From: Rhodospirillaceae bacterium
Lineage (GTDB): Bacteria > Pseudomonadota > Alphaproteobacteria > Rhodospirillales > Casp-alpha2
Length of the DNA stretch: 32,711 nucleotides
Assembly (NCBI GenBank): GCA_002696205.1
Contig: NZRL01000035.1
Location: 1 to 32,711, forward strand
Direction: 5' to 3'
Position numbers and translations under genes: made by a program. Positions 1-7,882 of the stretch are shown here, one piece after another. How positions within the stretch are numbered: the stretch's first letter is position 1; each line of letters starts with the position of its first letter. Below the pieces are notes generated by a model that did not search any database, was not told the origin of the DNA, and worked only from the letters and a program-made list of their open reading frames with translations.

Positions 1-722
1 GCGAGGCCATAGACCAAGGCCAGGTTCTGCCGCGTGCGCGGCCCCGCCGCCGCATCCTTGGCGGCGTTGCCGAGAACCTCGATCGCCTTGTCGAAGTCTC
101 CCGCCAGGGCCAACGACAGCCCCAGATTGCTTTTCAGGGAAATACTGTCCGGTGCCAGGGCGGTCCCTTCCCGGTAGAGCGCCTGCGCCGCTGCGTGCTC
201 GCCCATCAGGTCGCGGGCGATCCCGAGACCGTTGAACGTGCGGTAATCCTTGGGGGCGATGAGGTTGGCTGCCTCGAACGCTTTCAAGGCGTCGGCCGGG
301 CGGTCGAGGAGGATCAACGTCCGCCCAAGGCCAAGATGGCCCGCCGTGTCCTCGGGTGTGAGTTCGGTCAGGCGGGCGTAGGCGTCGGCCGCTTGTTGCG
401 GCAGGCCGATCGCCAAGGCCGTCTCGCCGATGCGGCGGTAGGGTTCCGGCCAATCGGGCCGCTTGGCGCTGGCCCGTTGATAGAACGCCATGGCCGAGGC
501 TGCGTCGCCGCCGGCGCGCGAGGCATCGCCCACACGCACCAACTGGCGGGCGCGGCTTTCGGTGTTGTCCTGTTTGATCTCTTCCGGGGTCGGCACCTCG
601 CCGGTCGCACAGGCCGTCAGCGCGAGGGCGCCGGCCAACACGGCGAAAGAAACGATAAAGCGTGCGCCGGTCACAGCCAACGGGCGCGGCTTAACGGTAT
701 TTTTAGGACAATTATGGTTCAT
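1..722 (-). CDS. TPR-repeat lipoprotein, TadD-like (3' end outside window)
   Basis: This reading frame is open from an ATG at 720-722 to the left edge of the window, about 240 codons with no stop, so the C-terminus is missing. The product starts with a basic stretch and a hydrophobic segment (about residues 21-36) ending in a lipobox LTAC with Cys38. It should therefore be an outer-membrane or periplasmic lipoprotein. From about residue 55 it is a series of tetratricopeptide repeats, with recurring A-x-x-Y-x-x-A and L-x-P-x-x motifs. The arrangement resembles the Tad/Flp pilus assembly lipoprotein TadD, a scaffold that helps secretin assembly. No other tad gene is visible, so a generic TPR lipoprotein is equally possible. 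It is transcribed divergently from the MarR gene across a 128-bp gap. Confidence 0.85.
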   Translation of the reverse strand, partial: MNHNCPKNTVKPRPLAVTGARFIVSFAVLAGALALTACATGEVPTPEEIKQDNTESRARQLVRVGDASRAGGDAASAMAFYQRASAKRPDWPEPYRRIGETALAIGLPQQAADAYARLTELTPEDTAGHLGLGRTLILLDRPADALKAFEAANLIAPKDYRTFNGLGIARDLMGEHAAAQALYREGTALAPDSISLKSNLGLSLALAGDFDKAIEVLGNAAKDAAAGPRTRQNLALVYGL

Positions 723-850
723 ATAACGAGCCTACAACGACCGTCCGCGCCGGGCCATAGCGGTGACGCAACCGGCGGCGGCGGGCCCGATAGGGTTGTT
801 GCGGAATTGCAAGGACCCCATATCGTCCTTTGGGTTAGAGGAGACCATTG

Positions 851-1303
851 GTGAGCCGTACCTATTCCGAACTGACGCGCCTGATCGAGCGCCTGCACCG
901 GCGTTTCATCGACGTCATCCGCGCGGAATTGAACCGCCTGGGCGTGCGTGACCTGAACGGCGTTCAGGCCCTGTTGCTGGCCAACATCGGCGACGAGGCC
1001 ATGGCCATTCGGGATCTGGTCGAACGCGGCTATTACCAGGGCTCCAACGTGTCCTACAACATCAAGAAATTGACCGACATGGGGTATTTGACCCAGGAAC
1101 GTTCGCAGCATGACAAGCGGTCGGTCACGGTTAAACTCACCGACAAGGCACATGCGGTCGTAAAGCAAGTCAAGGCATTGGAAGAACACAATGCCAAGGC
1201 TTTCGGGGAATTCATCGACGAGCCCAAGGTCGAAGAGGTTTGTCAGGCGCTGCAGCGTTTGGAGCGGACCTGGGCCGATTACATTCATTACGGCACAGAT
1301 TAA
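851..1303 (+). CDS. MarR-family winged-helix regulator (LdtR/PetP-like)
   Basis: A 150-residue MarR-type transcription factor. The N-terminal helix (SRTYSELTRLIERLHRRF) and the central winged helix (DLVERGYYQGSNVSYNIKKL as recognition region, then YLTQERSQHDKRSVTVKLT as wing) match the alphaproteobacterial LdtR/PetP subgroup as I know it; members have been linked to cell-envelope remodelling and stress. The start is taken as GTG 851, seven bases after the AGAGGAGA ribosome site. A TTG directly before it, at 848, is in frame but only about four bases from that site. It is divergent from the TPR lipoprotein gene and lies 63 bp upstream of the Hpt/receiver gene on the same strand, so the two could be co-transcribed. 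The target and ligand cannot be read from the sequence. Confidence 0.87.
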   Translation: MSRTYSELTRLIERLHRRFIDVIRAELNRLGVRDLNGVQALLLANIGDEAMAIRDLVERGYYQGSNVSYNIKKLTDMGYLTQERSQHDKRSVTVKLTDKAHAVVKQVKALEEHNAKAFGEFIDEPKVEEVCQALQRLERTWADYIHYGTD

Positions 1304-1366
1304 CGCCGACCGGTTGATACCCGGACCGGCCAAGGCTGGTTCGATCCGCGAAATGGGGTAACGGGC

Positions 1367-3022
1367 ATGGATCAATCCGACACGCTGCGTGACAAGCTGG
1401 CTGCTCTCGCGTCCTCCTATATCGCGCAGGTTCCGGACGCCATGGCGCTCCTCGAAGGCCACGTGAACACAATCGCCGGCGGCGACGGTGGGCGGGAGGC
1501 CATTTTGGAACTGCGCAGCGGTGCCCATAAATTGGCGGGATCGTCGGGAACGTTCGGGCTTCAGAAAGTCAGCCGTGCCGCCAAGGTGCTGGAAACCGAG
1601 TGCGACCGAGTGGTCGAAGGATTCCACGACCCCAGCCACGAACCCACCGACGGGGTGCCCATGACGCCCGGTCAGGTCGAACAGATCATTGAGACCTATT
1701 CGAAATTGAAAGACGCAGTGGCCTTGGATACGGCGGCGGCCGAAGAATCCGGGGCACCCGGCGTGGGCCTGATGTGGCAAGAGTCCGATCTTTCCCAGCG
1801 CCGTCTGGTCCGCATCGCTTCAGACGATACCGGTGAACGCGACCGCCTGGCATCGGCGCTTCGTCAGCACGGCTTCGATGTTGATGGTGTCTATTCCGGT
1901 GGCGCGGCGGACGATGACGCGCTGGCCGTATTGGCGGACCTGGCCTCGAACGAGGCCGATGCCATGCCCGAACTCGGGCCGGGCGAAGCCGCCGACGGGC
2001 CGCCGCTGATCTTCTTCGGGGCGGACGCGGGCATGGTCACCCGTCTGGAAGCGGTGCGCAAAGGCGGTGCCGCATTCCTGCCCTCGCCGGTCGATATTTT
2101 GGGACTTCTGCAGGTTCTCATGCGGTATTCCGAGATCGACACGCACGAGCCCAGCCGCGTGATGATCGTCGACGACGACGTCGTCGCTGGCCATTACACC
2201 CAGGCGGTCCTCGAAAAGGCCGGAATGGTCGTGCATCTGGTCGATGACGTCATGAACCTGCTGGATGCGTTGGACGCTTTCGTGCCCGATCTGTTTCTGC
2301 TCGATCTCCATATGCCGGGCGGTACCGGCGTCGAGATGGCGCGGGTGATCCGCCAGGACGACCGGTATGCGGGCATTCCCATGCTGTTCTTGTCCGGCGA
2401 GGAGGAGACGAATCGTCAGGCAGAAGCGCTGGTCGCGGGCGCCGCCGGCTTCGTTCAGAAGCCGGCGCGCGGTTCCGTCCTGGTGCCGTTGGCGCGCGCA
2501 ATGACGCGGCGGTCCCGGCGATTGCGCGGCGTCGCGTCGCGGGATCCGGTCTCGGGCCTGTTCAATCATTCCTACGTCAAGATGCAACTCGGCAGGGAAA
2601 TCGACAGGGCGCGCCGGGAGCAGGGGCGTCTGACCTATGTGGTTTTCGCGATCGATCATTTCTCGGCACTCAATGCGATGCATGGGTATGCGGTCGGCGA
2701 TACGGTTCTGCGCTACCTCGCGGCGACGGTGACGGCGCGGACACGGCGGACCGACGCCTGCGGGCGGTTGGATGGCGGGCGGTTTGGCTTGGTCCTGCCC
2801 AACGCGGCACCGGCCCAGGCGGAATCCCTCCTGCGTGATATCCGGGCAACCTTGGCGGATTTCGAAGTTCGTGAGGGCGAGGGGGCCGGTGGTCTGACGA
2901 TCAGCTGCGGACTTGCCGATTTCCCAACGTTCGATGCGCCGCGCGGGATGTCCCAGGCTGCCGAGGCGGCCTTGCAGGCCGCGCGCGAAGGCGGCGGGGA
3001 CCGAGTGATCCGGGGGAAATAG
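1367..3022 (+). CDS. Hpt / pseudo-receiver / receiver / degenerate GGDEF signalling protein
   Basis: This 551-residue soluble protein joins four signalling modules. Residues 1-115 form an Hpt domain with phospho-accepting His54 in SGAHKLAGSSGTFGL. Residues 146-255 resemble a receiver fold but lack the acidic pocket and phospho-Asp. Residues 262-380 are a full receiver, with acidic residues in IVDDD (268-271), phospho-Asp313 in LLDLHMPGG, and Lys365 in QKP. Residues 385-551 are a GGDEF domain in which the active-site GGDEF reads DGGRF (469-473), so cyclase activity is unlikely. A phosphorelay hub or a c-di-GMP/GTP-sensing role fits better. The start is ATG 1367, preceded by a GGGG-rich ribosome site. 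The gene converges with the HAD phosphatase gene across 22 bp. Confidence 0.9.
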   Translation: MDQSDTLRDKLAALASSYIAQVPDAMALLEGHVNTIAGGDGGREAILELRSGAHKLAGSSGTFGLQKVSRAAKVLETECDRVVEGFHDPSHEPTDGVPMTPGQVEQIIETYSKLKDAVALDTAAAEESGAPGVGLMWQESDLSQRRLVRIASDDTGERDRLASALRQHGFDVDGVYSGGAADDDALAVLADLASNEADAMPELGPGEAADGPPLIFFGADAGMVTRLEAVRKGGAAFLPSPVDILGLLQVLMRYSEIDTHEPSRVMIVDDDVVAGHYTQAVLEKAGMVVHLVDDVMNLLDALDAFVPDLFLLDLHMPGGTGVEMARVIRQDDRYAGIPMLFLSGEEETNRQAEALVAGAAGFVQKPARGSVLVPLARAMTRRSRRLRGVASRDPVSGLFNHSYVKMQLGREIDRARREQGRLTYVVFAIDHFSALNAMHGYAVGDTVLRYLAATVTARTRRTDACGRLDGGRFGLVLPNAAPAQAESLLRDIRATLADFEVREGEGAGGLTISCGLADFPTFDAPRGMSQAAEAALQAAREGGGDRVIRGK

Positions 3023-3044
3023 GAACGGGGGCCGGCGGTCCCTG

Positions 3045-3722
3045 TCAGGCTTGCACCCAAAGCGGGCCGAGGACTTCCGTCAATTGCGCCGGATTGTCGC
3101 AGGCCCGCACGCGAAAGGCGTTGTCGGCCAGTCCGGCCGCCATTTGCCGCGCCGCATCGAAATCCTTGTGGGCGGAGCGCAGATGCACGGCACCCGCCAA
3201 TCCCGCCGATTTCCCGGCTTGTACGTCGACTTCCCGGTCGCCGACGATCCATGATCGGCTGGCGTCGATCGGCAGTGCGTCCAACGCGCGAAGGATCATG
3301 CCGGGATTGGGTTTGCGGTCGGGATGTTCTCCGTTCCGAAGGATTCCCTGGCCCCTTGGATGATGGGGGCAAGCGAGCACCATGTTGACGAAGGCGTCGG
3401 CCTCGGCCAATTGGTCCCATATCCATTCATGAAGTCGGGCGAAATCCGGCCAGTCGTATTTGCCCAGACCGATCCCCCCCTGATTGGTGACGACGACCAC
3501 CGGCAGGTTCCGTGCATTGGCGGCACGGATCGCGGCGACCGTACCGTCGACGATGCGGGCCTCTTCGATCCGGTGGAGGTAGGGAACTTCTTCGACGATG
3601 ACGCCGTCACGGTCGAGAAACAGCGCACCCCGGGCCGTCGGGCCCGGGGTGCGGTTGACGATCTGGCTCCAGACGCCGTCTTCGCCGGTAAACAGCTGGG
3701 GTTGACCGGCGGGGACGGACAT
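3045..3722 (-). CDS. HAD-family phosphatase, GmhB-like
   Basis: A 225-residue HAD-superfamily phosphatase of the subgroup that includes D-glycero-D-manno-heptose-1,7-bisphosphate 7-phosphatase (GmhB, ADP-heptose synthesis for LPS core) and histidinol-phosphatase. Motif I is FLDRDG with nucleophile Asp37 and acid/base Asp39. Motif II is TNQGG at 79-83, motif III has Lys137 in RKPNPGM, and motif IV is VGDREVDVQAG with Asp162 and Asp166. GmhB enzymes usually carry a zinc site CxH...CxC. Here CxH is present (Cys118, His120), but the second pair is replaced by His133 and Asp135. The first 30 residues precede the HAD core. No other heptose gene is nearby, so the substrate is uncertain. Confidence 0.85.
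   Translation of the reverse strand: MSVPAGQPQLFTGEDGVWSQIVNRTPGPTARGALFLDRDGVIVEEVPYLHRIEEARIVDGTVAAIRAANARNLPVVVVTNQGGIGLGKYDWPDFARLHEWIWDQLAEADAFVNMVLACPHHPRGQGILRNGEHPDRKPNPGMILRALDALPIDASRSWIVGDREVDVQAGKSAGLAGAVHLRSAHKDFDAARQMAAGLADNAFRVRACDNPAQLTEVLGPLWVQA
3624..3653. repeat. 13-bp perfect hairpin inside the HAD phosphatase gene
   Basis: Bases 3624-3636 and 3641-3653 are perfect reverse complements (all G/C except one A-T pair), separated by a four-base loop GTCG. The element lies in codons for the linker just before HAD motif I. No T-run follows on either strand, so it is not a classical intrinsic terminator. It may only reflect Pro/Gly/Ala codon use, or it may affect translation of this mRNA. 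Confidence 0.6.
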
Positions 3723-3742
3723 CGGGGCGGCCTTGCGACTGA

Positions 3743-4960
3743 CTAGCCGGTGAAGGCCTGCAGGCCCGTCTGCGCCCGGCCCAGGATCAGGGCGTGGATG
3801 TCGTGGGTGCCTTCATAGGTGATCACCGATTCCAGGTTCAGCATGTGCCGGATGACGTGGAATTCATCAGCCACGCCGTTGCCGCCGTGCATCTCACGCG
3901 ATGTGCGCGCAATGTCCAGAGCCTTGCCCGTGGAGTTGCGCTTGATCATCGAGATGTTTTCCGGCGGGCATGTGCCGTCATCGAGCATCCGGCCGACCCG
4001 CAGGCAGGACTGCAGCCCGATAGTGATGTCGGTCATCATGTCGGCGAGTTTCTTCTGGATCAATTGGTTGGCGGCCAGCGGGCGGCCGAACTGCGTGCGG
4101 TCCAGGGTGTACTGACGCGATGCATGCCAGCAGAATTCGGCGGCGCCCAGCGCCCCCCAGGCGATGCCGAAGCGCGCCTTGTTGAGGCAGCCGAAGGGGC
4201 CGCCCAGGCCGGACGCGTTCGGCAGCAGGGTTTCTTCGGGCACGAAGACGTTGTCCATCACGACCTCGCCGGTCAGCGAGGCGCGCAGTGAGAACTTACC
4301 CTCGATCTTCGGCGCGGACAGGCCCTTCATGCCCTTTTCCAGGATGAAGCCGCGGATCACCCCGTCGAGCTTGCCCCAGACGACGAAGACGTCCGCGATG
4401 GGCGCGTTGGAAATCCACATCTTGTTGCCGGTCAGGAGGTATCCGCCGTCGGTCTTTTCCGCGCGGGTCTTCATGCCGCCTGGATCGGAGCCATGGTCCG
4501 GTTCGGTCAGCCCGAAGGCGCCGACGAACTCACCCGAGGCGAGGCGCGGCAGGTATTTCATGCGCTGTTCTTCCGAGCCGTAGGCATAGATCGGATACAT
4601 CACCAGCGACGACTGCACGCTGAGCGACGAGCGATAGCCGGAATCGACCCGTTCGACCTCGCGCGCGATCAGACCGTAGCAGACGTGGTTCACGCCGGCG
4701 CCGCCGTATTGTTCGGGGATCGTCGGACCGAGAAGGCCGAGCTCACCCATTTCGTTGAAAATCTCGCGATCGAAGGTCTCGTTGCGGAACGATTCCAGCA
4801 CGCGGGGCATCAGCTTGTCCTGGGCGTAGGCATGGGCCGTTTCGGCGATCATGCGCTCGTCCTCGGTCAGCTGGCCGACGAGATCAAAAGGATCTTCCCA
4901 GTTGAAGACAGGTTTGGAACCGGCCGAAGCAGGCTTGGGGGCGTCGGTGGAATCCGGCAT
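3743..4960 (-). CDS. gcdH: glutaryl-CoA dehydrogenase
   Basis: A 405-residue FAD acyl-CoA dehydrogenase. GcdH oxidises and decarboxylates glutaryl-CoA to crotonyl-CoA in lysine, tryptophan and aromatic degradation, passing electrons to ETF. GcdH hallmarks visible are the N-terminal [24 protein letters not shown], the FAD loop [17 protein letters not shown], and the C-terminal [16 protein letters not shown] followed by [19 protein letters not shown], where Glu383 matches the catalytic base. Length is normal for the family. The start ATG follows an AAGGAAA ribosome site. It lies 209 bp downstream of an unknown membrane protein gene and 20 bp upstream of the HAD phosphatase. No GcdR-type LysR regulator is visible next to it. 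Confidence 0.95.
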   Translation of the reverse strand: MPDSTDAPKPASAGSKPVFNWEDPFDLVGQLTEDERMIAETAHAYAQDKLMPRVLESFRNETFDREIFNEMGELGLLGPTIPEQYGGAGVNHVCYGLIAREVERVDSGYRSSLSVQSSLVMYPIYAYGSEEQRMKYLPRLASGEFVGAFGLTEPDHGSDPGGMKTRAEKTDGGYLLTGNKMWISNAPIADVFVVWGKLDGVIRGFILEKGMKGLSAPKIEGKFSLRASLTGEVVMDNVFVPEETLLPNASGLGGPFGCLNKARFGIAWGALGAAEFCWHASRQYTLDRTQFGRPLAANQLIQKKLADMMTDITIGLQSCLRVGRMLDDGTCPPENISMIKRNSTGKALDIARTSREMHGGNGVADEFHVIRHMLNLESVITYEGTHDIHALILGRAQTGLQAFTG

Positions 4961-5069
4961 GGGGTTTTCCTTTCAAATCCGCTTTTTTGTTTTTTCCCGG
5001 TGGGATGACGTGCGGCCACGGAATCAGCCCGGTCCGCGAGGGGCCATAAGCTGGCACGGTTCGCGGCCC

Positions 5070-5120
5070 TGGGCAAGTGCCCAAAAGTCAAGTTATCCGG
5101 GCGTTTCGCAGGCCGAAACG
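5070..5120. promoter_or_regulatory. paired inverted repeats upstream of gcdH
   Basis: Two perfect inverted repeats sit close together between gcdH and the upstream gene. One is TGGGCA-AG-TGCCCA at 5070-5083. The other is CGTTTCG-CAGGC-CGAAACG at 5102-5120. A TTGACT hexamer on the minus strand lies between them, but no matching -10 box follows at a normal distance. The first repeat could be an operator for gcdH. The second could be a T-run-less terminator for the upstream gene or another operator. Confidence 0.35.
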
Positions 5121-5169
5121 GTCAGCCGCACCGGCGTGGCCGGGAGGCCTCGTGCGATAGGGAAAACGG

Positions 5170-5913
5170 TTAGCGCTGTGCCGTCCGATAGCCTGCCCAA
5201 CGGCGGCCTTCGGAACGTTCATCGACGGCGTTTACACGCAGAACCGTTTGCGGGCGGCCGTGCAGGCGTTCATTGGTGGTGCGCAATTGCGCCGTGACCC
5301 GCACACCATTCACCGGCCACCATTGGTAGCGGCAATCCTCGCCGTTGCCGTAGGTGATGCGGTCGCATTCCGAAGTGCTCGGTTTTCCCCAGAGGTTCCC
5401 AAGATGCTGGGTGATTTCGCGTTCGCTATGAAAGCGGAACGTCTGGGTATAGGAGAGGCGAAATGCCTGTGACTCTCGCTGGGCACGGGGGAAATACACG
5501 GTGAAAACGCCCTTGTCGGTGCGCAAGATGCCGATCACGCCGGTTTGGGCGGCTTTGATCGATTCCGGGGCCGGCGACAGGTTCTGAAACTGCTCAAAGC
5601 GCATGCCGATTTCGATCGGGCCCATATAGAACTCGGGGTCCTTGATGCTGCCACGAATGCGGGCGGCGTGAAGTTGCAGGGCCTTGGCGCCGATATAGCC
5701 GGCTTCCCGCTTTTTGCGTTCCATGTCGGGGATATGGTGGCCGATATCGGACGCGTCAGCGACCATGCCGTCGGCGCGGTCGACCGCCGGTGTGGCGAAA
5801 TGCGCCATCAACGAGAAGGCGCCTCCCAGAACCGCGAAGATCAGCAACATCGCCCGGAACGGACGAAAACCGCTCTTCCTCCGCGAGGTCGTGTTCTTCC
5901 GTTTCCGTGCCAT
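5170..5913 (-). CDS. hypothetical single-pass membrane protein
   Basis: I do not recognise this 247-residue protein. It begins with a very basic cytoplasmic tail (MARKRKNTTSRRKSG), then one transmembrane helix (about residues 22-40, AMLLIFAVLGGAFSLMAHF), then a roughly 200-residue domain that should lie in the periplasm. That domain is rich in aromatic residues and holds two cysteines (SECDRITYGNGEDCRYQWW) that could form a disulphide. The start is ATG 5913 because AGGAG lies eight bases upstream; a GTG at 5931 is in frame but lies upstream of that site. The gene is divergent from the lipoprotein gene at 6127 across an A/T-rich gap. Confidence 0.8.
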   Translation of the reverse strand: MARKRKNTTSRRKSGFRPFRAMLLIFAVLGGAFSLMAHFATPAVDRADGMVADASDIGHHIPDMERKKREAGYIGAKALQLHAARIRGSIKDPEFYMGPIEIGMRFEQFQNLSPAPESIKAAQTGVIGILRTDKGVFTVYFPRAQRESQAFRLSYTQTFRFHSEREITQHLGNLWGKPSTSECDRITYGNGEDCRYQWWPVNGVRVTAQLRTTNERLHGRPQTVLRVNAVDERSEGRRWAGYRTAQR

Positions 5914-5984
5914 CTTATCGCTCCTGTCCACTGGCGGATTGGGCCGATCATTTCGATTCCGGCTATATGTCTTTGGTCATAGTA

Positions 5985-6060
5985 GGGGGTCAAAAAAACG
6001 CTTTCGAATTAATTATTTGCGGGTAAATTTGGATAAAATTTTATGTACTCTGAGCCGCGC
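5985..6060. promoter_or_regulatory. A/T-rich divergent promoter region
   Basis: This is one of the lowest-G+C stretches in the window, between two divergently transcribed genes. It contains the perfect 12-bp palindrome ATAAAATTTTAT at 6033-6044 and a TTAATTA block at about 6009-6015. Both promoters probably lie here, but I could not fit one clear -35/-10 pair with standard spacing. Confidence 0.4.
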
Positions 6061-6126
6061 AATCAGGGCGTCGTCGGTGGGGTGGATGATGTTTGCCCGA
6101 GCGGTTAAAAGAGGTTATAGCGGAGT

Positions 6127-6720
6127 ATGTTTTTGCAGCCTTCCCGGCCTGTTTCGATCCCCAGCGGACTTCCCGGTTTTGGAAGGCTCCGTTCTTCGTT
6201 CGCTGTTCTTGGGGCCATCGTTGGGGTGACAGTCCTTGGCGCATGTTCGCCGCCGGACCCGTTCGTTTACGATTCCTTGGCCTACAACCGCGAAGACCCC
6301 GAATTCGGCAAGCCGCTCAAGAAACGCGAAACGGTGACCGTCTGCTATTCCAAATACGGTAGCGCGCAACGCGAGGTCGCGATTTTGGCGGCCAACGCCT
6401 GCGCCGAATTCGGTGCCGGGATTAAGTTCATCGGCAACAGTTATGTGAATTGTCCGCTCATGACGCCGGTCGGCGCGCAGTTTTCTTGCGTCGGCGCGGC
6501 GGTGCGGATTCCGGCGCGCGGCCCGGTTCCTTCGTATTCAATGGGGCCAGCCGCCCCGGTCACCGGGACGGCGGGACAACCCGGTACCCCCCTGACCGGA
6601 TTCCATGAGGGCGATCGTCCGATGGGAGTCCTGTTCGGTCGGCCGGTCACCTCGACCTCCGACACACCCGCACCTGCACCTGCGCCGACACCCGTATCTG
6701 GTGATGAGCAAGGTAAGTGA
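6127..6720 (+). CDS. hypothetical lipoprotein with Pro/Ala-rich tail
   Basis: A 197-residue protein not recognised as a known family. A hydrophobic segment (about residues 24-38) ends in the lipobox LGAC with Cys40, so it is probably a lipoprotein. The middle (about 65-125) holds ETVTVCYSKYG, AANACAEFGAG, VNCPL and FSCVGAAV, giving four cysteines after the lipid cysteine that could pair. The tail is low-complexity Pro/Ala/Thr. The start is uncertain. ATG 6127 is only one base from a GGAG ribosome site, while an in-frame TTG at 6133 has seven-base spacing. An in-frame TAG at 6118 rules out longer forms. It precedes the alpha/beta hydrolase on the same strand by 94 bp. Confidence 0.8.
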   Translation: MFLQPSRPVSIPSGLPGFGRLRSSFAVLGAIVGVTVLGACSPPDPFVYDSLAYNREDPEFGKPLKKRETVTVCYSKYGSAQREVAILAANACAEFGAGIKFIGNSYVNCPLMTPVGAQFSCVGAAVRIPARGPVPSYSMGPAAPVTGTAGQPGTPLTGFHEGDRPMGVLFGRPVTSTSDTPAPAPAPTPVSGDEQGK

Positions 6721-6814
6721 CGGCTAAGCGGCAGAAAGGGGACTGGGGCGGTTTCGTGACCGCGCGTGCCCAAGTGACGAGCCCACACCCGGTCCGGGAC
6801 GTCTGAACACGACC

Positions 6815-7654
6815 ATGACGGGCAGCGTTTTCCAAACGATCCTGCAGATGTTGGCAGGCGGCGCAGGCGTTTACGGGATATTGGTCGCGGCCATTTTTTT
6901 GGGCCAGCGGACGATGATGTACCCTGCGGGGGGAAGTCTCGGCACGCCGGCGGAAGCGGATTTGGCCGAGGCACGAGAACTCGACATCGATACCGAAGAT
7001 GGCCTGCGCCTGGTGTCATGGTACGTGAGTCCGGCGCCCGGTCGTCCGGTCGTGGTGTATTTTCATGGGAATGCGGGGACCCTCGCCGACCGGGCGTTCA
7101 AGGCCCGCTTGTTCGCCGCCGCGGGCTACGGCGTGTTGCTCGCCGAATACCGGGGGTATGGCGGCAATCCGGGCAAACCGACGGAGGAAGGGCTATATGC
7201 CGATGCGCGGGCCAATCTGGCTTGGTTGGCGGCGGCTGGGCAGGGGGCGGAGAACACCGTGATCTACGGGGAATCCCTGGGGACCGGCGTTGCCGTGCAG
7301 GCGGCGCTGGAGTTGGCCCGGGCGGGAACCCCGGCGGCGGGGCTTGTCCTGGAAGCGCCGTTCAGTTCAATGGCCGATGCGGCACAGATCCATTACCCCT
7401 GGCTGCCGGCGGCGCGCTTGACGCGGGATCGCTACGAATCCCTGGCGAAGATCGCCGACGTCAATGCACCGCTTTTGATCGTTCACGGGAGCGACGACCG
7501 CGTCGTGCCGCAGGCCCAGGGACGCCGTTTGTTCGACCGCGCGGTTGGGGTCAAACGGGCTGAATGGATCGCGGGCGGCGGACATGCGAACCTCTACGAT
7601 TTCGATGCCGGGCGAAAGGTCCTCTCTTTCCTCGACAGCACCGTTTCCCCCTAG
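6815..7654 (+). CDS. membrane-anchored alpha/beta hydrolase (BEM46/ABHD13-like)
   Basis: A 279-residue serine hydrolase. An N-terminal hydrophobic helix (about residues 8-29) should anchor it in the inner membrane. The alpha/beta-hydrolase core shows the oxyanion segment YFHGNAG (82-88), the nucleophile elbow YGESLGTG with Ser154, the acid in HGSDDRVVP (Asp228), and His257 in GGGHANLYD. The combination of a membrane anchor, QRTMMYPAGG after it, and EYRGYGGNPGKPTEEGLYAD is typical of BEM46/ABHD13-type hydrolases. Their substrates are mostly unknown, though thioesterase or depalmitoylase activity is reported for eukaryotic relatives. Neighbouring genes do not suggest a substrate. Confidence 0.88.
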   Translation: MTGSVFQTILQMLAGGAGVYGILVAAIFLGQRTMMYPAGGSLGTPAEADLAEARELDIDTEDGLRLVSWYVSPAPGRPVVVYFHGNAGTLADRAFKARLFAAAGYGVLLAEYRGYGGNPGKPTEEGLYADARANLAWLAAAGQGAENTVIYGESLGTGVAVQAALELARAGTPAAGLVLEAPFSSMADAAQIHYPWLPAARLTRDRYESLAKIADVNAPLLIVHGSDDRVVPQAQGRRLFDRAVGVKRAEWIAGGGHANLYDFDAGRKVLSFLDSTVSP

Positions 7655-7724
7655 ACCTGGGCAGCGTCTCTGCTGGCCTCTCGTGCGGCCCGGTAAACCG
7701 TTGATATTCTTTGGTTAACAATGG

Positions 7725-7751
7725 TTGTGATCGGGGCGGGACTTCTATAAT
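7725..7751 (+). promoter_or_regulatory. candidate sigma-70 promoter upstream of the 7883 gene
   Basis: A perfect TATAAT lies at 7746-7751. The best upstream hexamer is TTGTGA at 7725-7730, giving a 15-base spacer, which is short. Transcription would start near 7758, leaving a leader of about 125 bases before the ATG at 7883. This is motif reading only. Confidence 0.35.
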
Positions 7752-7882
7752 TTACATGGTGTACTGGTGTAACTGCGCCTTAATGGGCGCGGTGCGTATT
7801 GAGAGTGCGCGAAAACGGTGGATTTTCCGACCGCATCGCGCCGGTAATTTGGGCCTAACGGCAGACGACGACGAACGGGAAT

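Noticed and set aside
195-854. A 219-codon plus-strand frame
   Set aside because: It is the shadow of the minus-strand TPR lipoprotein, which has a lipobox and repeats. The plus frame has no ribosome site or family features.
719-1780. A long minus-strand frame across the MarR and Hpt genes
   Set aside because: It overlaps two well-supported plus-strand genes and reads as His/Gly/Arg/Asp-rich antisense sequence, common in G+C-rich genomes.
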